This document shows positions 57,017 to 64,000 of a stretch of 64,000 nt of DNA, in pieces. A program made the position numbers and the translations under genes. Below the pieces are notes generated by a model. That model did no database searches, was not told the DNA's origin, and was given only the letters and a program-made list of their open reading frames with translations. Each line of letters begins with the position of its first letter. Position 1 is the first letter of the stretch. The stretch lies in contig JACJDG010000003.1 of assembly GCA_016432725.1 (NCBI GenBank), positions 434,001 to 498,000 of the forward strand, given 5' to 3'. The DNA is from Streptomyces sp. DHE7-1 (lineage in GTDB: Bacteria; Actinomycetota; Actinomycetes; Streptomycetales; Streptomycetaceae).

Positions 57017-58186
57017 GCGGGGCGATAAACTACGTCAGCTGCGGTCTGCTCTGGGTCGGGCTCCTGGCCAAGCTGCCGGATCTGATCCGGCATCGCGGCG
57101 AACTCTCCCAGCGCGCCATCAACGGGGTGCTGGCGTTCGCGTCACTGTGCTTCCTCTTCGGGGCGCCCCCTCGGTCGGGGTGATCAACCGGGTCAGCGGC
57201 GTGCCCAACCTGGCCGCCCCGCTCACCTACGTCTCGATCACCGCGTACAGCGCCTCGCTGCTGATCCTGATCGCCTGCTGGCGTGGCGGCCCGACCGTAC
57301 GGCGGACGACGCGGCGCTGGATGTGGGGCTACGCGGCCGTTCTCGCCGGTATCGCCGTCCTGTTCGCGCTGGGCACGGCACCGCGCGAACGGCGCACCGA
57401 CTTCGACACGTACTACGCGACGACACCCTGGATCGCGGAGATGGTCGTCCTGTACCTGGTCGCGCACCTGACGGCCGTGACGGTCAGTGCCCTGTGGTCG
57501 CTGCGCTGGGCCTTCGAGGCGGAGGTACGCAAGCGGCCCTGGCTGCGGGCCAGTCTGCTGACGATCGGCACCGGCACCGTGATCACCGCCGGGTACAGCG
57601 TCTCGAAGCTGATCGCCGTCGCCGCGCGGTGGTCGGGCCGGGACTGGTCGGTGCTCGCCACGTCCGTACCGCCCGTCTGCGCCGGCCTGGGGGCGCTGCT
57701 GACGGTGGCCGGTGTGCTGCTGCCGATGGCCGGCTACCACCTGTCGGCGTGGCGGGACTTCTTCCGCCTGTCGTCCCTCGACGCCGCGCTGGACCCGGTC
57801 CTGCGCGACCGTGCCCTGCGGGTGGAGCGGCCCCGCTCCCCCTTCCTGTGGGGCACCTGGCGCCGGAGCACCATCCTCAACGGCCTCCACGCGCTGGAGA
57901 CGCTCTTCGACACACGGCTCTTCGACGAGGTCCACGACGCGGAGCTCACGAGGACGGGCGACCGGGAGCGGGCCGTCTCCGCGGCGTGGGCCGCCACCAT
58001 AGCGGCGGCGGCGCAGCGAAGTACCCAGCCCGTACTGGAACCCGTCGGCGCACCCACCCGGCTCTCGCACCCCGCGACTCCGAGGCCCTGGTCCTGATCG
58101 CCGACGCGCTCAAGAAGTCCGCACGCGTAGCGCGGGCCACCGCCCACGTCGCCGGCCGGGCCGGACCGGCCCGGCCGCGCGTGTGA
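57013..58186 (+). CDS. MAB_1171c-family membrane protein, first copy (two frameshifts)
   Basis: About 391 residues. Seven predicted helices in the first ~240 residues (INYVSCGLLWVGLLAKLPDL start; PLTYVSITAYSASLLILIACW; VVLYLVAHLTAVTVSALW) and a soluble C-terminal domain of about 150 residues (LDAALDPVLRDRALRVERP onward). Called putative transporters, but the layout also fits a 7TM receptor. Missing bases: one in CCCCC at 57166-57170 and one in CCCC at 58070-58073. Coupled to the HExxH gene by ATGA. Confidence 0.8.
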
Positions 58187-58260
58187 CGACGACCGCCCCC
58201 GTCCCCCGCTCCCACCCATCCCCCACGCAGCAAGAGGACCTGAACGGAGTCCCCCACCCC

Positions 58261-59414
58261 ATGAGTCTTGTCGTGTATACGGCGGCTGTCCTTCTGGCCC
58301 TGGCCGCCATGCTGCTTCGCCGACCACGCACGACTCCCCGCTCGCCCTGACCGTCGCCACCCGGGCCACCACGTTCCTCGCCGCCGTCTGCTTCGTCTGG
58401 TCGGCGCCGGTGACCCTCGCGGCGGTCAACCACGCCACCGGTGTCCCCAACATCGGCGCCCCGCTCACGTACGGCTCGATCTCCGCCTTCAGCTGCTCGC
58501 TGATCATCCTGCTGATCCACTGGAGAGGCGGGCCCCAGGAGCGGATACGGCGCATGGTCCGGATGACGGTCGCGGTGTACGGGACGCTCGTCGTCGCCAT
58601 CGTCGTGCTGTTCGCCCTGGCGGACGCGCGCACGGAGCGGCTCACCGACCTGGACACCTACTACGCGAACACCCCGTACATGAGGGAGATGATCGCTCTC
58701 TACCTCGTGGGGCACCTGACGAGCACCATCGTGCTGAGCGCCGTCTGCCTGAAATGGGCGCGCGACGAGGTCACCGGCCTGCTCCGGATCGGTCTCAGGC
58801 TGATCCTCGTGGGCCTCCTGGTCGACTCCCTGGGATTCACCCTCACGAAGGTGACCGCGGTCGCCGCGCGCTGGCTCGGGTACGACCTGGACGTCCTGTC
58901 GACCACCGTGGCGCCTCCCGCCGCCGCTCTCGGTGCCCTGATCTACTCCGCCGGCTTCGTGCTGCCGCGCCTCGCGTCCGCCGCCGCAGCGGAGCGGCAG
59001 AGCCTGGCCACCTACCGCGCGCTGAAGCCCCTGTGGCCGGCGGTGAAGGACGTGGCGACGGCGCCGAGGGCGGAGCCGACCTGGTGGCAGTTGTGGTGGC
59101 AACTGCCGAGCAACCGCCTCTACCTGCTGGAGGCGAACATCCGCGACGCCCTGCTGCAGCTCACCGCCCACTTCGACCAGCGGGTCGGCCGTAGCGCGTA
59201 CGCGGCGGCCGTCCAGCGCGGCGAGCGGCAGGACCGGGCACGTGCCGCATCGGAGGAAGCGATGATCATGGACGGGTTACGGCGTGCGTCGGGCGAGGGC
59301 GCCGGCCCCGCCGATCCTCCGGAGAAGTTCCGCATCACCATCGATCTGGTTGAGCTGGCGAAAACCGTGCACCGCCTCCACAAGGCGGCGCCGGAGCGAA
59401 TAGGCACCCAGTGA
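58261..59414 (+). CDS. MAB_1171c-family membrane protein, second copy (one frameshift)
   Basis: About 384 residues, with the same architecture as the gene before it. The shared helix-two motif is clear (VPNIGAPLTYGSISAFSCSL against VPNLAAPLTYVSITAYSASL), as are the DTYYANTP/DTYYATTP loops. They are paralogues from an old duplication. The front 21 residues are in another frame; one base lost near 58324 joins them (LLRRPTHDSPLALTV). The GTG of the FAD gene overlaps its TGA. Confidence 0.8.
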
Positions 59415-60900
59415 CGCAGTCCCACGACCATTACGAGGAGAGCCCGTTGCCGCACAAAGCCGTCGTGATCGGAGCCGGCACGGCCGGACTGGTGGCAGCA
59501 GCAGCGCTGTCCCTGGCGGAACCCGCGCTGCAGGTCCATGTGCTCGACCGGGACGTGCTGCCCCAGGGCCCCGAGAACCGGCGTGGTGTCCCCCAGGGCC
59601 GGCACGCCCATCTGCTGATGGCCGGCGGGCTGTCCGCGATGGAGGCGCTGTTCCCGGTGAGCGTGCGCGACCGCCTGCTGCAGGCGGGGGCGCACGAGAT
59701 CGCGCTCGGCAACGGGATGCTGGCCCTCACTCCGGACGGCGGCTGGTTCCACCGCTGGAAGCGCAGCGGCCCGCACATGATCACCTGCACCCGTGCGCTG
59801 ACCGACTGGGTGCTGCGGCAGATCCTCCTCGAGACCCGGGCCAACGTGTCCGTCCACCAGGCGTCCGTCGAGGGGTTCCTCGGCGACGCACGGCACGTCC
59901 GCGGCGTCCGTCTCGGCCCGGGGGCGGACCCCGGACTCGGCCGCGAGCTGGAGGCGGACCTCGTCGTGGACGCCAGCGGCCGCGGTTCGGGCAGCCTCGC
60001 CTGGCTGGCCGGCATCGGGATCTCCGGCGTCGAGGAGAAGAAGATCGACTCCGGGCTCACCAACGCCACCCGGATCTACCGGATCCCGCCGGGTGCCGAA
60101 TCGTTCCCGCTGACCCTGGTGCAGGCGAACCCCTACGACGGGCGCCCCGGCCGCAGTGCCATGGTCCTGCCCATCGAGGGCGACCGGTGGATGGTCAGCG
60201 CGGCAGGCACCCGGGGCGGGGAGCCGCCCCGGGACGCCGAGGGCTTCCTGCGTTACACCCTCGACCTGCCGCACCCGATCATCGGCCACCTCATCGCCGG
60301 CGCCGAACCGCTCACCGACGTGGCGGTCAGCCGGGGCCACAGCACGGACAACAACCGCCGGTACTTCGAGAAGGCGGACCAGTGGCCCGAACGCCTGATC
60401 GTCCTCGGTGACGCACTGGCGACCTTCAACCCGGCCTACGGGCAGGGCATGTCGGTGGCGGCGCTCGGCGCCCAGGTCCTGGCCCTGGAGCTCCAGCGGC
60501 ACGGCCTCACCGGTGCGGGTCTCTCCCGGCGCGTCCTGCGCGGTGCGGCCCGCCATGTCGACACGGCCTGGTCGACCGCCGTCGGGGTGGACGTCCTCTA
60601 CCCGGGCGTCGTCGGCGCGCAGCCGGGAGCCGCCGACCGCGTCGCCGCCTGGTACACGAACCGGCTGACACGCGCCGCGACCGGCACCTACGAGGCGGCG
60701 TCGGCGCTGTGGGACGTCACCAGTCTCACCGCGCCCGCCACCCGCGCGCTGCGGCCCGGGCCCTGTTCGCGGCCCTGACCGGGCCGGCCCTCCCCCGGAC
60801 GCTGGAACCCCCGTTGCAGCCCTCGGAGCAGCGGATACTCGACCGGCTCACCGGCGCAGCACACCGGCCGCCCACGCCCCGGCCCAGTCACACCTCATGA
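59411..60900 (+). CDS. FAD-dependent monooxygenase/oxidoreductase (one frameshift)
   Basis: About 496 residues. FAD motif VVIGAGTAGLVAAAAL, then VVDASGRGS, and the ribityl-binding GDALATFNPAYGQGM. Close to squalene-epoxidase/geranylgeranyl-reductase-like flavoproteins. One base is missing near CCCGGG at 60755-60760; restored, the tail continues ALFAALTGPALPRTLEPP to TGA 60898-60900. Last gene of the operon, GTGA-coupled to the second MAB_1171c protein. A membrane-associated lipid or polyketide oxidation is plausible but unproven. Confidence 0.85.
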
Positions 60901-60943
60901 CGCGACGGCGCCAGGAGTTCCCGGCCCGCCGTACGGCCGGCGC

Positions 60944-61339
60944 ATGACGATCGCATACGAGTGGCGGGGCGACCTGGACAACGACTCCCTGGACGCACTG
61001 CACGCAGACGGCTTCGGTCACCCGGTGACCCGCACCGACTGGCGGGCGAGACTCGAACGGCACAGTCTCGGCTGGGTCTGCGCGCGGGAGAACGGCGACC
61101 TGGTCGGCTTTGTCAACGTCGTCTGGGACGGCGGGGCGCACGCCTTCCTGCTCGACACCGTCGTGGCTCGGCGGCGGCGCGGCCGAGGGATCGGCACCGA
61201 ACTCGTCGCGATCGCGGCCCGGCAGGCCCGGGCCGCGAAGTGCGCGTGGCTCCACGTCGACTTCGAGGGCCCGCTGCGCTCGTTCTACCTGAGCGCCTGT
61301 GGCTTCAGGGAGACGGCGGCGGGACTCATCGCCCTGTAG
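60944..61339 (+). CDS. GNAT family N-acetyltransferase
   Basis: 131 residues. AYEWRGDLDNDSLDALHADGF start, acetyl-CoA-binding loop VARRRRGRGIGTELVAIAARQ, and FYLSACGFRETAAGL. Substrate unknown. ATG 60944, 43 bases after the FAD gene on the same strand, so possibly a sixth operon member. Confidence 0.88.
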   Translation: MTIAYEWRGDLDNDSLDALHADGFGHPVTRTDWRARLERHSLGWVCARENGDLVGFVNVVWDGGAHAFLLDTVVARRRRGRGIGTELVAIAARQARAAKCAWLHVDFEGPLRSFYLSACGFRETAAGLIAL

Positions 61340-61383
61340 CCGGGCGGACGGTGGACATGCCCACGACGGTCCCCGGGGGCGGG

Positions 61384-61791
61384 TCAGCGGGTCGCGTACC
61401 ACGCCAGGGTGTTCGCCGTGCCGGTGCAGGTGAGGATGAAGCAGGCGGCCATGGTGTGGCGTCGGAACAGCATGCGGCGCAGCTCCCGGTAGCGGGCCTC
61501 GTATTCGCCGCGCAGGCGTTTGGCACGGTCGACCGTGACCTGGAGCGCCTGGCGCGTCAGGCTGAGGCGCTGCTCGGTGTAGTGCCGGGTGACGTCCTCG
61601 GCCTGGCCGGTGGTGAGCCACGGCAGGCGTGCGCAGAGCGCCTCGGCCTCACGCCGGGCCTGTTCCAGCTCCGCGTGCAGGAGCAGGTAGCCCTCGACCT
61701 CGTTGGCGAGCGAGCCGTCCTGGCCGCCCCGGGGGCGCCAGGACGGTTCGGCGTCGTCACCTCTGGCCGCCCTCTGGCTCGACCGCGTCAC
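61384..61791 (-). CDS. hypothetical protein overlapping ctaD
   Basis: 135 residues from GTG 61791, overlapping the last 35 bases of ctaD in a different frame. Helical and charged ([43 protein letters not shown]) with one C-terminal hydrophobic segment ([19 protein letters not shown]). The overlap implies translation with ctaD. Possibly an assembly or accessory factor of this oxidase; no family recognised. Confidence 0.7.
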   Translation of the reverse strand: MTRSSQRAARGDDAEPSWRPRGGQDGSLANEVEGYLLLHAELEQARREAEALCARLPWLTTGQAEDVTRHYTEQRLSLTRQALQVTVDRAKRLRGEYEARYRELRRMLFRRHTMAACFILTCTGTANTLAWYATR

Positions 61792-63486
61792 GCCGGCCGA
61801 CGTTGGCCTCGTGTTCGAGCTGGGCCACCTCGGGGTGGTGCAGGTCGAAGGCCGGGGACTCGCTGCGGATCCGGGGCAGCGTGTAGAAGTTGTGCCGCGG
61901 CGGCGGGCAGGACGTCGCCCACTCCAGCGAGCGGCCGTAGCCCCACGGGTCGTCGACCCCGACCGGCTTGCCGTACCTGGCCGTCTTCCAGACGTTGTAG
62001 AGGAACGGCAGCATCGACAGGCCCAGCAGGAACGAGCCGATGCTCGAGACCGTGTTCAGGGCGGTGAAGCCGTCGGCCGCCAGGTAGTCGGCGTACCGGC
62101 GCGGCATGCCCTCGGCACCCAGCCAGTGCTGGACCAGGAAGGTGCCGTGGAAGCCGACGAACAGCGTCCAGAAGGTGATCTTGCCCAGCCGCTCGTCCAG
62201 CATCTTGCCCGTGAACTTCGGCCACCAGAAGTGGAAGCCGGCGAACATCGCGAAGACGACCGTGCCGAACACCACGTAGTGGAAGTGCGCCACCACGAAG
62301 TAGGAGTCGGACACGTGGAAGTCCATGGGCGGTGAGGCCAGGATGACGCCGGTCAGACCGCCGAAGAGGAAGGTGACGAGAAAGCCCGTCGCCCACAGCA
62401 TCGGCGTCTCGAAGGACAGGGAGCCCTTCCACATGGTGCCGATCCAGTTGAAGAACTTCACACCGGTCGGCACGGCGATCAGGAAGGTCATGAAGGAGAA
62501 GAAGGGAGCAGCACCGCCCCCGTGACGTACATGTGGTGGGCCCACACCGTCACGGACAGACCGGCGATCGCGATGGTCGCGGCGACCAGGCCCATGTAGC
62601 CGAAGACGGGCTTGCGGGAGAACACCGGGAGGATCTCGGTGACGATCCCGAAGAACGGCAGGGCGATGATGTATACCTCTGGATGCCCGAAGAACCAGAA
62701 GAGGTGCTGCCAAAGGATCGGGCCGCCGTTGGCCGGATCGTACACATGGGCGCCGAAGATGCGGTCCGCGGCCAGGGCGAACAGCGCGGCCGCCAGGACC
62801 GGGAAGGCGAACAGGACCAGGACGGCGGTCAGCAGCACGTTCCAGGTGAAGATCGGCATGCGGAACATGGTCATGCCCGGTGCGCGCATGCAGATGATCG
62901 TGGTGATGAAGTTGACCGCGCCGAGGATGGTGCCGAAGCCGGAGAAGGCCAGACCGAGGATCCACAGGTTCGCGCCCAGGCCCGGCGACCGGACCGCGTC
63001 CGACAGCGGGCTGTAGGCGAACCAGCCGAAGTCGGCCGCGCCCTGCGGGGTGAGGAAACCGCCCACCGCGATGAGTGAGCCGAACAGGTACAGCCAGTAG
63101 GCGAACATGTTCAGCCGCGGGAAGGCCACGTCGGGCGCGCCGATCTGCAGCGGCATGATCCAGTTGGTGAACCCGGCGAACAGCGGGGTGGCGAACATCA
63201 GCAGCATCACGGTGCCGTGCATCGTGAAGAGCTGGTTGTACTGCTCGTTGGAGACGATCTGCAGGCCGGGCCGGGCCAGCTCGGCCCGGATGATCAGCGC
63301 CATCACCCCGCCGAACAGGAAGAACAGGAACGACGTCGACAGGTAGAGCGTGCCGATCGTCTTGTGGTCGGTGGTGGTCAGCCATCTGACGACCACATTG
63401 CCGGGCTGCTTGCGCCTGACCGGCAGCTCGTTCTCGTAGGAGTCCTCTGCTGCCGCTGCTCCGGGAGGTTCGTTGAGGATGCTCAC
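61757..63486 (-). CDS. ctaD: cytochrome c oxidase subunit I, aa3 type (one frameshift)
   Basis: About 576 residues, 12 membrane helices, the catalytic subunit that reduces O2 and pumps protons. Ligands are present: heme a His in [11 protein letters not shown]; CuB His and the cross-linked Tyr in GHPEVYI; the CuB pair WAHHMY; heme a3/a His pair in [11 protein letters not shown]. One base is missing beside GGG at 62504-62506 (plus-strand numbering), where the frames join as [16 protein letters not shown] 63486 starts VSILNEPPG. It stands alone, without ctaC/ctaE or heme genes, so it is probably a second copy, as is common in Streptomyces. Confidence 0.95.
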
Positions 63487-63708
63487 AGGTTGGATGTCTC
63501 CCGATGTCGCGGTTCGCGTTGCCAGTCGGCCCCATCCTCGCCGTGACAAACGTGGAAATCGCCTTGACCGGCCGGATACGCGGCCAATGGAATGACATTC
63601 GCCCTCTAAGGGAGTATGTCCGCTGTACGCGCGTTGCCGTGAGAGCGCCGTGTCCGCGCGGGGCCCCGGGCATCGCACCTGGTCAACGGGTGGGCTGCTG
63701 ACAGCTTT

Positions 63709-63960
63709 GTGGCGGTGCTGGTCGTCGTGGTCTTCCACACCGGGCCCGAACCGGCACGCCGCAGCCGCCACAGCCTGCCCGGCGGGGCGCCGGCCGCCGC
63801 ACTGCGGCTGACCGCCTCGGCCGGCTTCGCCCTGTACGCCGACGTGCCGGGCACCTACAGCCGGCTGTACGGGTCCCTCGCCGGCGCGCAGTTCACCGCC
63901 GAACTCCACAAGGCGAAGGCCACCGGGCCGCTCCCCGGCGGCGACGCCTCCCCGTCCTGA
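63709..63960 (+). pseudogene. YihY/BrkB-family remnant
   Basis: 83 residues from GTG 63709. [39 protein letters not shown] and [12 protein letters not shown] match, in order, the end of a YihY protein. The helix that should follow YGSLAG (about 25 residues) is missing, and nothing of the first 170 residues is upstream. A decayed fragment; compare the intact YihY gene at 8501. Little chance of function. Confidence 0.6.
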
Positions 63961-64000
63961 ACGCGACTCGTCCACGAAATCTCGTTGCCGTTCTCTCCCC

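Overview
The window is about 64 kb of very GC-rich chromosome from an actinobacterium, almost certainly a Streptomyces or close relative. The evidence is codon use (G or C at nearly every third position), a Ku homologue, a mycothiol-type maleylpyruvate isomerase family protein, a SigF-type sigma factor, a GlxA-type regulator, SpoIIE-type phosphatases, a DUF5133 protein and MAB_1171c-family membrane proteins. No transposase, integrase, CRISPR array, plasmid gene or rRNA was seen. It reads as a mosaic of short transcription units typical of a chromosome arm or accessory region.

Layout. 1-9.5 kb: questin-oxidase-like protein, GH13 and secreted GH31 glucosidases, a glyoxalase-fold protein, an AraC regulator and a YihY membrane protein. 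10-18.3 kb: UBP zinc finger, secreted esterase, GPP34 protein, a two-component system, a TetR fragment, Ku and an oxidoreductase. 18.7-24.4 kb: a small exported protein and a DUF4129/MoxR/DUF58 operon, then an 8-copy heptamer repeat. 24.6-33.3 kb: an ArsR-type repressor with an MFS exporter behind a striking 17-bp inverted repeat, a STAS protein, L,D-transpeptidase, VWA protein, acetyltransferase and VOC proteins. 33.4-40 kb: exported transglycosylase, DUF1877 and DinB proteins, epimerase, quinone reductase and GlxA-type regulator. 40-49.6 kb: two SpoIIE-type phosphatases around a class V aminotransferase, WYL regulator with VOC partner, hydrolase, cytidine-deaminase-like protein and SigF-type sigma factor. 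50.5-64 kb: an iron-sulfur cryptochrome/photolyase convergent with an FAD oxidoreductase, a PAP2 membrane enzyme, a five-gene operon (small ORF, HExxH protein, two MAB_1171c proteins, FAD monooxygenase) and ctaD.

The most unusual element is a pair of independent RNA genes at 36914-37010 and 47893-47989. Both have the acceptor, D, long variable and T arms and the G73 of a tRNA-Ser. In place of a normal anticodon arm they carry an extended interrupted helix with a 4-5-base cap, so they cannot read codons normally. They differ by base changes that keep the helices paired. Each has the same spaced upstream block and its own terminator-like hairpin.

A caution for every reader: about 31 single-base (one two-base) frameshifts were inferred in 24 genes, including ctaD. 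All but one are simplest as a missing base, and nearly all sit in runs of three to five G or C. This is the signature of homopolymer under-calling in the read data rather than of gene decay. CDS spans below are the reconstructed genes, and the position of each presumed lost base is stated.
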